Shown: one piece after another, positions 1-11,519 of the stretch | Layout: every line of letters starts with the position of its first letter | Position numbering within the stretch: position 1 is the stretch's first letter | Origin: Solenopsis invicta | Taxonomy: Eukaryota; Arthropoda; Insecta; Hymenoptera; Formicidae | DNA length: 64,000 bases | Direction of reading: 5' to 3' | NCBI RefSeq assembly: GCF_016802725.1 | Contig: NC_052676.1 | Location: 6,403,433-6,467,432 of the forward strand | The notes under the pieces: generated by a model | What the model saw: the letters and a program-made list of their open reading frames with translations, nothing else | Database searches by the model: none | What the model was told of the DNA's origin: nothing | Made by a program: the position numbers and the translations under genes

Positions 1-935
1 GGGTAAAAGTTATATTAACTCTTATATTGACACTTTCAATTATTAAATTTATGAAATTAAATCCGGTAAATTTAATAATTAAAACAATAAATTTAATAAT
101 TATAATTTATATGTGTATTATGGATATGTATAAAGCAATTAAATTCGTTAAGGAGTCGATTCATGTACAATTAGAATTGCTCGAAGAATTGGAGTGTAAC
201 TTGATTACGACACAACAGGTACTAAATTGCGAGAAGGAGCATCTTGAAACTTACACACTGTGACTTGCGTGTTATGACAATCCTTCACGACGACATTCGC
301 CACTTGATAAATTTAATAATTCAAATATCAAATTGGTGAAATGGTCAAAGTCGTAATGACGTCCATTGTGTGATTCTTTTTCATTCACTTGTATGTTTAT
401 AATTGTAAATGGCGAGTAAACAAGATTGCAATTTATTAATTTTTTAAATCAAATCTTTACGATACATGACAACTAATGTATCTTGATTGAAGATTGTTGG
501 TGATATTGACAACAATGATAGATTATATTTTTCTGGACGATGATGATGTAGTAGAAGTAGGTCTTTGAATACTGAAAAGATATTGATATGTTAACGACAC
601 TTGACGACAGGGCTAAATGGGTGGGTGAAGTTAACCCCCTATGCTGATATATCAATTATTAAATTTATTAAATTAAATCCGATAAATTTAATAATTAAAA
701 CGATAAATTATAATTTAATAATTTAAATTTATTTGTATTATGGATATATCTAAAGCGATTAAATTCGTTAAGGACTCGATTTATGTACAATTAGAATTGC
801 TCGGAAAATTGAAGTGTAACTTTATTACGACACAACAGGTACTAAATTGCAAAGAGGAGCATCTTGAAACCTTACTTTTTTCAATTTCCAACACTTTTTT
901 TCAAGAATTTATTATCTCTTTTAGATGCCTCTAGC
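1..935. repeat. R1 repeat, copies 1 and 2
   Basis: Two diverged copies of a local repeat, about 1-430 and 430-935. Each has an AT-rich block (TTTAATAATTAAAACGATAA type), an ATG followed by codons for MD-KAIKFVK-SIHVQLE, then a stretch reading CNLITTQQVLNC-EHLET, and ends in a segment with ACGCATCACACTGTGACTTG. The same order recurs at 3.2-5.9 kb and 6.7 kb. The short peptide (118-250 and 738-930) is conserved better than its surroundings. By composition it resembles the start of a retroelement gag protein, but that is an inference. No long intact ORF exists. Confidence 0.75.
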
Positions 936-1325
936 TTCTCGACAGTCAGATTTTGGCCTTCTTGCCGCAGAGATTTTGGCTAGAGACCGAGAGACAAAAT
1001 GTTTGTAGCACTCATGTGTGTTTTCTTTCAAAACCTCAATTATATGTATTTACTTAATTCTAAGAGGGGCGAATTGTCGCATCGTCCAATCGCTTTAGAG
1101 ATCTATCAATTCCCCTTTTAGAGAAATTTACAATCCTGATTTCTTCGTTTTTATCGTTCGTTTGCTTAAGACTCGCTTCTTATATTCGTTAATGTTAGTC
1201 ATTCTTCCTTTTCGTGACGAGATGTCATTTAGGCAGACAATGCTAGGTCTATAAATTTTAATTTTTAGTTTTGATAATTTCTGTTAGACGTCTCGATTCA
1301 ATTTTATCTTTTGTCATCGAAGGAC
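936..1325. other. no gene seen; retroelement-like debris
   Basis: Spacer between R1 and the gag fragment. Minus and plus frames are broken by many stops. No RNA gene or motif was recognised. Confidence 0.5.
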
Positions 1326-1535
1326 TTAAATCAAAGTCAAGTATTTTTCTTCAAATCCTGCCTTTGGTCTGCCTTTACGGATCATTTTGTATTTTGACGG
1401 GGTTACTTCGAACGATCGCTCGAGTAATTCCAACACTTTTGCACAGTTTACGTCATCCGTTAAAATCTTTATCTTATTGACAACTTCGTCCGTTAATGCC
1501 GATTTTAAATAATGCAGTTTATCTATGTCCGACAA
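1326..1535 (-). pseudogene. BEL/Pao-like gag fragment (DUF1759-type)
   Basis: The minus-strand frame reads SDIDKLHYLKSALTDEVVNK followed by ...LLERSFEV. This matches the pattern of the gag region (DUF1759) of BEL/Pao LTR retrotransposons, which usually reads S-IEKLHYLKS-L-GEA---I and then a W-LL---Y segment. Only about 55 residues are recognisable. The 3' part diverges and a stop follows. Upstream on the same strand (1536-1700) further gag-like coding sequence is broken by stops. The family assignment rests on this motif alone. It is a truncated relic, not a gene. Confidence 0.6.
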
Positions 1536-1854
1536 TTCTGCCTGCGATCCGATTATATTACTAAATGTTCTTGAACGATAGCCAGTTCTTGCATTTGCCG
1601 TCGAATATCGGAAGCGATGCTTTGGGTAATTTGAGCAAATATTGCTCTTGATTTTGTCAATGCACGATTTCTCCTTTTTGTTTCTACCTTAATAATCTTA
1701 TTGCTTCGGTTGTAACATTCGAGTTATATTTCTTGGAAACAATTTCTACGTTTTGTTGCATTTCTTCTCATAATAAAATGAGGAATATTCGTTATTTGCG
1801 AAAAGAGAAATTGTGGACTCCCTGATCGTCCCTCGGATGTAATAGAGAAGTACA

Positions 1855-2330
1855 ATGAACGTAGTGATTATAACAATTAAATAAGTTTAATGAAAAAAGT
1901 GTGGAGAGAGAAACAATCCTTTTTAAAGAAAGAGAGAAAAACAAACAAGAGGTGAATAAGTCATTTACTATTTGCTCGTGTATATCTTTTGGTTGGATGC
2001 TGAGGCTTGCTCATCGCTGTTTTGATTTAGGTTGCGGATTGATTCCCGGTCTTAATGTAGTTGCTGGTAATGGACTAGTTAGTCTGAGTTCTGGATAATT
2101 ACCAAAATAATTACCGAGTTGCTCTTCATGGTTGAAGACTTTTTGTTGAAATTCTAACATTTTGTTTTGCTGATTCTCTCGATAGCACATGAATGACGAT
2201 CGCCCGATATTTTATTCGCCAATATTGCGCGAATAATATATAACACACGAACGCGAATAAAATGCAAAACGCATGCGAGAGTTAGCTCACGACGAAAAAG
2301 GTATTAGCATTGCGTGACCGATTATCTGAA
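1855..2330. repeat. R2 repeat copy
   Basis: First copy of the second local repeat. Landmarks: the GTAGTGATTATAACAATTAA segment near 1860, the gag-free spacer GTGAATAAGTCATTTACTA, the unit ending in CCGAGTTGCTCTTCATGG at about 2115, and a block with GCGCGAATAATATATAACAC at 2226-2245. The minus strand of the unit codes EFQQK-G---EQL-NYFGN. Related copies are at 7.6-7.9, 8.8-9.8, 10.1-10.2 and 11.5-12.6 kb. Confidence 0.7.
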
Positions 2331-2548
2331 CACGAATAATTTCTACGCATCACACTGTGACCCCGTTGTTTGTAACATTATATTTAAAAAATTTTGTAGA
2401 AATGTATTAAAAATTGTAACTTATCTGCTGACCTTAATAATAATACATTCCCAATAATTTGATAATACCTTGATCTTGATATACTATTGATTAATTTGTT
2501 TTTTGATGTACATTACTGTTAAGAGAATTTTGAGATAGTTTTAGCAAA

Positions 2549-2905
2549 TTAGAGATAAGCAAAAGAAAACACAGAATTGCGAGAGAGAACAAAAGCACTG
2601 TATTTATTAAATACGTTTGCGCTTGTACAAAATCCTAATGAGATGCGATAGATAGAGGAACTTTCCCACTGATCGAAATCAAGCGATTGTTTGCCAATTA
2701 TTCCATAATCATATTTTTGAAAGTTCCTGGATGAAATCATATGTCCAGACTTGATGAGTTGTCCATAATGTAAAATTTGTTTTATGGATGCTCTAGCAGG
2801 AAAATGTGCGAAGATTACCGGTAACAAAGCCGAGTAAAGTTGCTCAGGATCGTATCCACCTATCAGAAACATCACATCCGAGCATATTGTTTGGATAATT
2901 TTATT
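2549..2905 (-). pseudogene. acid lipase (Lip3/gastric-type) exon remnant
   Basis: The minus-strand frame from about 2905 reads QTICSDVMFLIGGYDPEQL, then LLPVI-AH-PA-ASIKQILH, YGQLIKSG and FQKYDYGIIG. This is the characteristic stretch of insect lipase-3/lysosomal acid lipase proteins (alpha/beta hydrolases that cleave neutral lipids), between the cap region and the catalytic Asp. A short insertion (HMISSR) interrupts the normally continuous SG-FQKYDYG run. After GIIG the frame no longer resembles lipase. No other lipase exon was found nearby on either strand, so it is a stranded exon or a duplicated fragment. The catalytic Ser (GxSxG) and the Asp/His are outside it. Confidence 0.75.
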
Positions 2906-3180
2906 CGCGCATACATGTGCATTTACCTTTTTGAATTCATCAATATTGAATTCGTAAAATTTCTAATTTCTGCAAAATAATCTCTATATTATAGATGAAC
3001 TGTGACAGCAGTTGTAAAGGGGGACTCCTTATTCTGCGAGAATATATATATATAGTAAATATTCTTGATGTAATTTTTTATATTTCTCTGATTTGTTTGA
3101 TCTTCTTCATTAATACTGACATGTTCCTGAAAAATGCAATAATTTATACGTTTATATTTGTCACTGTGTAATCACACTTG

Positions 3181-5910
3181 TACTTTTTTATTTTTTTCAT
3201 TAAATCTTTGTGATACATGTCATCGAATGTATCTTTATCGAAAGATGATGGTATTGAGCACAATGTAGATATATCTCTCTGGGTGATGATGTACTGGGTA
3301 TTTTAATACTGAAAATATAATGATGTATTAATGATAATTTGTGGTAGGACTGAATGGGGGAGATTTTATTAATCCTTATACTATTATATTTAATTATTAA
3401 ATTTATTAAATTATGTTTGGTAAATTTATTAAATTTATGTTTGGTAAATTTAATAATTATAATTAAGTGTATTATGGATATGGATAAAGCGATAAAATTT
3501 GTTAAGGAGTCGATTCATACACAATTAGAACGGTTCGGGAAATTGTAGTGTAACTTATTACGGCACAACAGGTGCTAACGTTGCACGTAGGAGCATCTTA
3601 CGAACACGATTGTTTCTACGCATCACGCTATGACTCGCGTGTTAAGACAGTTGTTCGCTATCATATTCATCATTTTTGATGAATTAATTAAAATAAATCG
3701 GTGGAATATTCAAAGTCTTAGTTGTTTCCCCCCCCCCTTTTTTTTATTATTATTATTATTAGGGCAATAGCTTATACGTCTGTAATGGCGTGTAAGCAAG
3801 ATTGCAATTTATAGATTTTTTTATCAAATTCTTTTGATACATTTCAACGACTGTATCTTGTTCGAAAGATGTTGGTGATATCGACAATAATGATAGATAT
3901 ATCTCTCTGATGATGATGCACTAGTTGTTTTAATACTGAACATATAATGATGTATTGACAATTTGCGACATGACTGAATGGGTGGGGGCAATTTTATTAA
4001 TTCTTATGCTATTACATTTAATTATTAAATTAATCAAATTATGTTGGTAAATTTAATAATTAAAACGATAAATTTAATAATTATGATTTAAGTATATTAT
4101 GGATATGAATAAACCAATAAAATTTATTAAGTAGTTGATTCATGTTCAATTAAAACGGCTCGGAAAATTGGAATGGTTGGTCGGACAACGTAGAACGATG
4201 GATGGTCCAGGGGGTGATCTTGAGGTTTATTACAAATTAATAAAATATTTAATAAAAAATTATAACATACTTGTTTTAAAAAGTTCACTATGAATTTCAG
4301 CATAATGTTTACGAGTTTTTTTTTCAAGTTGTCTGAACAATTCTTAAAACAATTCATATCCTGATGTCTTGAGATGCAGCTGCTATTAAATTTAATTGTG
4401 ATATTCCAACAATTTTTTTTTGTCTTAAACTGATATTGTCCATTTTTTTATTTTCTATAATCTCTTTCTCCTTCTTTTGGTTCTATTAATTTTAGTTTTT
4501 CAAGATTTGAAAAATCTTTTTAATCACAAATTTTTTTTTGTACATTTTGCAATTTTAATATTTAAAATGCAATGTAACTTATTACGACACAAAAGATATT
4601 ACATTAGGGAAGGAGCATCTTACAATTGCGATTATTTCTACGCATCATACTGTGACTTGCGTGTTATAACGATTGTTTGTTACCATATTGCCACTTTTGA
4701 TAAATTTAATAATTAAAATAACAAATTAGTGAAATGGTCAAAGTTGTAGTGACGTCCATTGTGTGATTCTGTTTATGCATTTACTTGCACATTTATAATT
4801 GTTAGTGGCGTGTAAACATAATTGCAATTTAATAATTTTTCTTATTAAATCTTCGGTACATTTTAACGAATCTTGATTGAAGGATGGTGATACTGATTAT
4901 GAACATTGGTAAATATATCTCTCTGGGCAATGATAATTCATTAAATGTTTGAATACAGAAAATAATGATGTGCTAACGACATTTTGTGGCAAGAATGAAT
5001 GGATGGGTGAAGACATGAATGATTGACACGTTGAATTATTAATTTCATCAAATTATATTTTGTAAATTTAATAATTAAGACGATAAATTTAATAATTATA
5101 ATTAAGTGTATTATGGATAAAGCGATACAATTCGTTAATGAATCGATTCACATGCTTTTAGAATGTTTCGAAAAATTATAGTGTATCTTATTACGACACA
5201 ACAGGTACTAACATTGCATGAAGGAGCATCTTATGAATGCAATTATTTCTTTGTGTGACCATGTGACTTTTGTTCTCATGACAATCATCTCTTTTTATGC
5301 GATTACTTACACGTCTGTAATTGTCAATGACGTGTAAGCAAGATTGCAATTTATACTTTTTTTTTTTATCAAATCTGTAGGATACATTTTAATGAATTTA
5401 TTTTGTTCGAAGGATGTTAGGAGATATCGACAATTGTAAATATATCTTTCTGGGTGATGATGCACTGGGTGTTTAAATACTGAAAAGCTAATGATGTATT
5501 AACGACAATTTGTGGCAGTGCAGAAAGGGTGGGAGAAGTATTTTTTAACTGTTATTCTGACATGTTTAATTATTAAATTTATCAAATTAAATCTAGTGAA
5601 TAATTAAAATGATAAATTTAATAATTATAATTTAAGTGTTATGGATGTGGATAAAGTGATAAAATTCGTTATGGAGTCGATTCATACACAATTAGAAAGG
5701 CTTGGAAAATTGTAGTGTAACTTATTACGACACAACAGGTACTAATGTTGCATGAAAGAGCATCTTACGAACACGATTATTTCTACGCATCACACTGTAA
5801 CTTGCGTGTTACAACTCACAGTAAGATAATTGCTACTTTGTGTGTTTCTTTTTACGCAATTACTTACACATCTCTTATTGTCAACGATGTATAAGCCAGC
5901 TTGCAATTTA
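3181..5910. repeat. R1 repeat array, copies 3 to 6
   Basis: Consecutive degenerate R1 units of about 500-1000 bp. The GCAATTT-(T)n-ATCAAATC landmark occurs near 3795, 4815, 5343 and 5902. The MD-KAIKFV codons occur near 3474, 4099, 5114 and 5640. The TTACGACACAACAGGTACTA segment occurs near 3555, 4575, 5185 and 5720. Copy 4 is split by unrelated sequence at about 4175-4555. In copies 3, 5 and 6 the peptide ends early because TTGGAGTGT has become TTGTAGTGT (a stop after K-L). Order and orientation are uniform, which indicates tandem amplification. Confidence 0.75.
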
Positions 5911-6690
5911 TAATTTTTTTTACATTCAAGTCGGATAGTTTACTTATGTGCGTAGGTAAAATGTTTTCTTACAATAGTGCGTTAGACATGGATTTATTTT
6001 GTAATTTGCGCGCGCGCGGTGTCGTCTGCGAAAACGTTTGCTTTTCTGGATCGGTTGTTGGTTGTGTGGCTTGAAATGGAATCGTTCCAAAATTGATTTT
6101 AACGTAATATATTTCGTAAAAGAATCGTACGACTCATCGCATATACCGCAATTCATACACTACTATTAACGTAAGTAAGGTCCAGGAAGGCGCTTGCACG
6201 CTAATTACCGGTAGCGTTATCGGTAATCGTGGATCGTGCGAGTCTATAGAATCTCTCGCATCTTTAACGCTTGTTCCAACATTGGTTTTTGTTTGGGATA
6301 AGGTCGTCTTATTCGAGGTCGAACTGGTAAAGTCCGGGTTAGTCGTTGCTAATGGTGGCCTTCACAGTCTGGCTCAGCACCCCAAGACAGGGAATGTCTT
6401 CATACAGGTTGTGTGTGTTTGGGTCTAGTGGTCCGTAGAATCCACTATGTCCGTTCACTACCTTTGTCGGTAAATCGGGAAATGTCGGATACAACCGCTA
6501 TTTGGTTGCTGTCTGAACGGATTCTAACATTCTCAGTTGCAAGAGAAATGGTTCAGGAATGGCGTATTCCTTTTGTTCGGCTATGGCCAGCATCTCTCAA
6601 TAGTCGAGAGGTTTTTGAAGTTGATCTTAGATTTCAGATCTTAGCATTGATTATACAACAATGGTAGATGTAGCTCTTTGGATGATGATA
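5911..6690. other. higher-GC block without a recognisable gene
   Basis: Between R1 copies, base composition rises and the repeat landmarks vanish. The minus strand carries open stretches of about 60-80 codons rich in Pro/Thr/Ser, interrupted by stops. This is suggestive of retroelement gag/linker sequence, but no family motif was found. The sequence GTGTCGTCTGCG preceded by GCGCGCGCG at about 6010 is a small GC peak. Confidence 0.4.
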
Positions 6691-6960
6691 ATGACGCATT
6701 AATTGTCTAACCATGAGTACTGAAAGGAGAAACATCTTACAAACACGATTATTTCTACGTACGATACTGTTGCTTGCGTATTATGACGACCATTTGCTAC
6801 CATATTTGCTATTTTTGATAAATTTAATAATTAAAATGAGAAACCGATAAAATGGTAAAATTCGTAAAGATATGTTTCTTTTTATGCATTTATTTGTACG
6901 TTTATAATTATCAATGGCGTAAGCCATTGATAAGCAAGATTGCAATTTATTGCCTTTTTA
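6691..6960. repeat. R1 repeat, 3' half only (copy 7)
   Basis: Contains the R1 segments AAACACGATTATTTCTACG, the TATCAATGGCGTAAGCCATTG stretch and GATTGCAATTTATTG. The first half (AT block and peptide) is missing. Confidence 0.65.
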
Positions 6961-7615
6961 AATGTCGAACATTCTGTACTAAGGGCGTCATGTTCATTTT
7001 TTTTTAAGTCGTATATTCGAATTTTTAACCATACAGTTTACAATTTCCTCTCAATTGCTGTACATTTAATCGCTCTATGGTTTTCTGCACATTTGTGGCA
7101 CGTTTCTTCTCGTGTACAGTTCTTTGCAATATGATAATATCTCTAGCATTTGAACCATCTTTTTACATTAATATGATTGAATATTGGACACTTTCTCCAG
7201 TCTATATTCAATCTCTTTTTTTTTAATAGTATGAAAGAAAATTACCAACTTTCTTTTTAAGAGATGTCAGAAATTAAATCTACTTTAATATAGTCTTCAA
7301 ATAGATGTCATGTGGTCTTAAAATGACTGATTTTGCTCTTGTTTTAGCATCAGTTAACGCCTTTGAAAAATCTAGCTGTCCATTTATGGCTCCTGGAACC
7401 AAAATATTCCATTTCTTGCAGTAGACTAACTTGTAGTCTAGAAATCTGCTGCAGTAGAGTCTTGGTATTCATTTGGTGCAAAATGTTATCTAGACTTGCT
7501 GTAAGTGCTATTAAAACAACTAGGTTCGATATTTTGTTCAACATTACCTTGCGCTATGTTAAGTAATCGAGACATTTTAATTACTTTAATTTGTGGGATA
7601 GATTGACGATAATGT
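6961..7615. other. no gene seen
   Basis: AT-rich. Short frames on both strands overlap each other without any recognisable domain. Nothing supportable was found. Confidence 0.5.
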
Positions 7616-7920
7616 TGCATATGAATATTTTTGTCATGGCTAATGTTTATTATTTCGTTCTGTTGCTTCTCTCGACCGCACATGAATGACAACCGCTCGA
7701 AATTTTATTTGACACTTCCGTTGACATTGCGCGAATAATATATCACACACGAGCTCCAGTAAAATGTGAAACGCGTGAAGAAAGAATGAAGGAGTACAGT
7801 GAACGTAGTGGTTATAATAATTAAATAAAGTGTTTTAAATGGATTTAGAAAGAGAACCTTTCAAAAGGAAGGAGAAATAACATAAAACGGGTATGTGAAT
7901 AAGTCATTTACTACTTACTG
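7616..7920. repeat. R2 repeat copy
   Basis: Contains the ACATGAATGACAACCGCTCG and GCGCGAATAATATATCACAC landmarks (about 7680-7750), GAACGTAGTGGTTATAATAA (about 7800) and ATGTGAATAAGTCATTTACT (about 7893). The NYFGN-coding part is missing at the left. Confidence 0.65.
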
Positions 7921-7977
7921 TTATAGATCTTTTGATTGAATGTAGGTGAGGTTGCGGACAAAGTGTGTCAGCCTACG

Positions 7978-8285
7978 CTAATCCCGTATTCCTCGGAATC
8001 TAAGCGTAAAGCTTGGTAATTTGTCTGTAAATCGGTCGCCACTTGTTTTTATCTGAAAACGGGAAGAATAAAAGACATCTTTTTCAGGTATAGCTTCATT
8101 ATTAATATGCAGCTCTTGAGTCAGGATTGCTTTATAAGAATGGAAGCGAGTGGCTTTTAAAGCTTTATGTACCGAAGCCAGGCAGATTCCTAGATTTCGC
8201 GCCACGGTTCGTTGACTGATGGTCGGATCATCAGTGACCATTTGCTGTATTTCTGCGGTTTCTATACATTGTGGTCGCCCTGTTC
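7978..8285 (-). pseudogene. Tc1/mariner-type transposase helix-turn-helix fragment
   Basis: The minus frame reads GRPQCIETAEIQQMVTDDPT, then ISQRTVARNLGI, then S-VHKALKA. This is the paired-like helix-turn-helix pattern of Tc1/mariner transposase N-termini (conserved GRP linker, a DPT-S-R-VA---GIS second helix). The following residues HSYKAILTQELH fit the linker to a DDE domain, but no catalytic Asp motifs follow before the frame ends. It is a transposase relic of about 100 residues, unrelated in sequence to the Tc1 elements at 18.6-21.2 kb. Confidence 0.55.
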
Positions 8286-8784
8286 GAAGTATAGAAATAA
8301 TGATACAAGAATATAATACTTAAAATTATATTACTAATAAATTTTATAAATATATGGTTGGCTCATCAATCATCATTTCTTCAATTTAAAAAAAATATAA
8401 TATTTAAAATTATTAAAAACTTTTATAAATATATACCTGCAGGCTTAATATGTCTAAATTGATCTTGTCTTTGCAGGCTCAATTTCAGCCTTGCAAAAAG
8501 ATTGTAATATGGCTATTGTCGCTCTGGGTATCTGCGAGCATAGAGTTACTTATATGCTATATATATATTTTTTTTTTCCTAATGTTTTTAACTTAATCCT
8601 TTTGTGCCGGTATTTGTGCCGCTGTTATTGCGTACCACTTGCTGTCACATCGATTCCCTGACGGTTGGTGTTCACTCTTTCTGCCAGTACTACTGGTTGC
8701 TGTCCCTGATTTATCGCAATTATATCATCTTGTAAATGATTAATTTTATTAATTATTGGGGATGTCGGCAGTTGCAAGGTTTAG
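8286..8784. other. no intact gene; possible gag-like stretch on minus strand
   Basis: The right half (about 8640-8780) on the minus strand reads NKINHLQDDIIAINQGQQPV and then VLAERVNTNRQ before a stop. It is coding-like but unassigned. The left half is AT-rich with nothing recognised. Confidence 0.35.
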
Positions 8785-9800
8785 ATTGCGGATTGATTCT
8801 CGGTCTTAATATAGTTATTGGTGGTGGACTAGTTAGTCTGGGTTCTAGATAATTACCAAAATACTTACCGAGTTGCTCTCCACGGATGCCATCTTTTTGC
8901 TGAAATTCTAACATTTCGTTCTGCTAATTTTCTTGAGGGTACATGAATGACGATCGCGCGATATTTTGTTCGGCACTCTTGTCAGCATTGCGCGAATAAT
9001 ATATCACACACGAATGCGAGTAAAACGTGAAACGCATTCTTTACATATTTTGAGAAATCACATGATGAATCACACTTTTACACATTGGCACAATGATCTT
9101 TTGTTAGGATGCAAAACGAATTTTTGCATGGACGACGATAGGAAAGGAAAGCTCGATATATATAATATTAATTAATTATTAGTAGTTTAATTAATTATTA
9201 GTAAATTAGCAATTAGTACAATCGCCACTAACGTGAATTGTGATGTCAGTTTGGAACGAGTGTGGTGGTTTGCCTTTATTTGTCACACTCATCACTTTCA
9301 CGCCGCAATTTGCATTAACGGTTCTACACACCGCGATTTAGCTAAGTACGAACGCGGTAATTATCCAAATAATTACCGAGTTGTTTTCCACGGATGCCGT
9401 CTTTTTGCTGAAATTCTAACATTGCGTTCTGCTGATTCTCTCGAGGGTACATGAACGGTGGACTAGTTAATCTTGGTTTTAAATAATTACAAAAATAATT
9501 ACCGAGTTGCTCTCCACGGATGCCATCTTTTTACTGAAATTCTAATATTTTGATTTGCTGTTTCTCTCGAGAGTAAATGAATGGTGGATCAGTTGGTCTG
9601 GGTTCTGGATAATTACCAAAATAATTATCGAGTTGCTCTCCACGGATGCCATCTTTTTGCTGAAATTTTAACCTTTCGTTCTGTTGATTCTCTCGACGGT
9701 ACATGAATGACGATCGCGCGATATTTTGTTCGGCACTCTTGTCAGCATTGCGCGAATAATATATCACACACGAATGCGAGTAAAACGTGAAACGCATTCT
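8785..9800. repeat. R2 repeat array
   Basis: At least four tandem subunits of roughly 130 bp carrying CCGAGTTG-TCTCCACGGATGCC (about 8866, 9376, 9500, 9628). On the minus strand each codes EFQQKDGIRGEQLDNYFGNY followed by PEPRPT. Complete units continue into the ATGAATGACGATCGCGCGAT block (about 8945 and 9705). The 8940-9060 and 9700-9820 segments are nearly identical, so part of the array was duplicated recently. Confidence 0.75.
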
Positions 9801-10079
9801 TTACGTATTTTGAGAAATCACATGATGAATCACACTTTTACACATTGACACAATAATCTTTCGTTAGAACATGTAAAACACAATTGAGCATCGCAGTTCG
9901 AACGAAGGCAACGAAGTGAACAAAGCCTGTTCTAACGATAAAGGCAGAGCCGTAGCCACGGAGGTGTCAGAGGGTGCCCAACACCCTCTAATATTCTTTT
10001 GATATTTCTAATATGTTTCTTTGATATGTCTCTAATATGTCCGAAGAGCTTTGGTCCTGCCGACAACGGGTTATACGAA

Positions 10080-10233
10080 GGGGAATGTACGATAAGCATT
10101 ACAGTAGACGTAGTGATCATAATAATTAAATAAGTTTTCTGAAAAAGGCATGGAAAGAGACAACCTTTCAAAAGGAAGGAAAAAAAACACAAAACAGGGA
10201 TATGAATAAATCATACTACTTGTTGATATAGAC
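10080..10233. repeat. R2 repeat tail
   Basis: Carries GTAGTGATCATAATAATTAA and the Phe/Lys-rich segment up to CTACTTGTTGATATAGAC, where the 10,234-10,879 palindrome interrupts it. The normal R2 continuation resumes near 11,540 (TATAGACCTTTCGGTTGAATG), so the palindrome and the LTR-like block lie inside an R2 unit. Confidence 0.6.
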
Positions 10234-10879
10234 CAGTGCTCGGAATTAGTGGCACATTTCGAGCCGATTTCCGAGGCGACGCCTACTGTCTCCCCTCGAG
10301 CCCCTCACTCCGCTCGCGGGCCTACAGCCGAGCTGCCGGCCGCGCGTCAAATGTTGTGGCTCAGGAGCGTAGAGCGTCCCTTGTAAAAGAAATAGCCTAG
10401 GGCCTAGAACCTAGAAATAATTATTATTTTTATAAATAATTATATAAAAATTTAATATTAATGTATGTAATATATACATACAATATAAATAATTATATAA
10501 AAATTTAATATTATTGTATGTAATATATACAATATAATATACTATATTATATAGTATACTATATACTATATTATATTGTATGTATATATTACATACAATA
10601 ATATTAAATTTTTATATAATTATTTATATTGTATGTATATATTACATACATTAATATTAAATTTTTATATAATTATTTATAAAAATAATAATTATTTCTA
10701 GGTTCTAGGCCCTAGGCTATTTCTTTTACAAGGGACGCTCTACGCTCCTGAGCCACAACATTTGACGCGCGGCCGGCAGCTCGGCTGTAGGCCCGCGAGC
10801 GGAGTGAGGGGCTCGAGGGGAGACAGTAGGCGTCGCCTCGGAAATCGGCTCGAAATGTGCCACTAATTCCGAAGCACTG
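10234..10879. mobile_element. 646-bp near-perfect palindromic (foldback) element
   Basis: Each base from 10,234 pairs with its mirror (coordinate sum about 21,113) out to termini CAGTGCT(T)CGGAATTAGTG. The outer 140 bp of each arm are GC-rich (CTCGAGCCCCTCACTCCGCT). The inner arms are almost pure AT (TATAAAAATTTAATATTA repeated twice per arm), and the centre near 10,556 has no loop. I found a single one-base difference (TGCTCGG against TGCTTCGG) near the ends. CAGTG ends recall hAT non-autonomous elements, but the 8-bp flanks (ATATAGAC and TTTTAAAG) do not match, so no target-site duplication supports that. Confidence 0.8.
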
Positions 10880-11170
10880 TTTTAAAGCTTAGCAATTTAA
10901 AGCTTAGCAATTTTAAAACTTAGCAATTATTTAAAATTTTCTTCAATTTGTGATGCTTTTATTATGCAATATTTAAAAAAATTTTTTTTAAATTAAACTC
11001 ACTGTTGCACGTTGCTGTGAATCGCTGCCAAAAAGAAGAACTTATCTCCAAAGAGACGAAGAGATTTCTGACCTCTCCTTTGACGTTTGGTATCTTTTAT
11101 AGGTATCTGTTTGTTGAAAAAAATTCAATTGAGTGGGGGGGAAACAATTAGAGTAAGAGGATTGAGTATT
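10880..11170. other. no gene seen
   Basis: Starts with three short direct repeats of AAAGCTTAGCAATTT (10,884-10,925). The remainder is unannotated. Confidence 0.5.
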
Positions 11171-11500
11171 GAGGGGGGTGTTATGCGCGGGAGAAAACGC
11201 AGATTTCGTCCTTCACGCGCGGTCAACAAGCTATTTATTTTCTCCTGCTTCCGCTCGTAGCCACCGGTCCCCTGTGAGAATTTGACATAGAAGAAGTTCC
11301 CACCAAATTCTCGCTATTATGTCTGCTCTACACTCTCAATGGCCTATGAATACCGGGCAATATCTCCCGCTCTCTACTTCGGGATACCGGCGGTAGTTTA
11401 GAAAGTGTTCCCTTTGCCCCCTCGATCGCACATCCTCAAACTTACGTCAATCGCCACGGCGGTACCTCCCGCGCGTATCTTTTCTCTCCGCACTCCAATA
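11171..11500 (-). mobile_element. LTR-like block (BEL/Pao or Gypsy type, fragment)
   Basis: Read on the minus strand, this GC-richer block ends GAGAAAATAAATAGC, then 45 bases later CGCGCATAACA. An AATAAA signal shortly before an ACA end is the layout of an LTR. The start of the LTR is not resolved. The neighbouring gag debris is also on the minus strand, so it could be the LTR of the same element. No second copy is seen in the window, so the call rests on layout only. Confidence 0.4.
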
Positions 11501-11519
11501 GGTCGAAGAGACTATTTAT

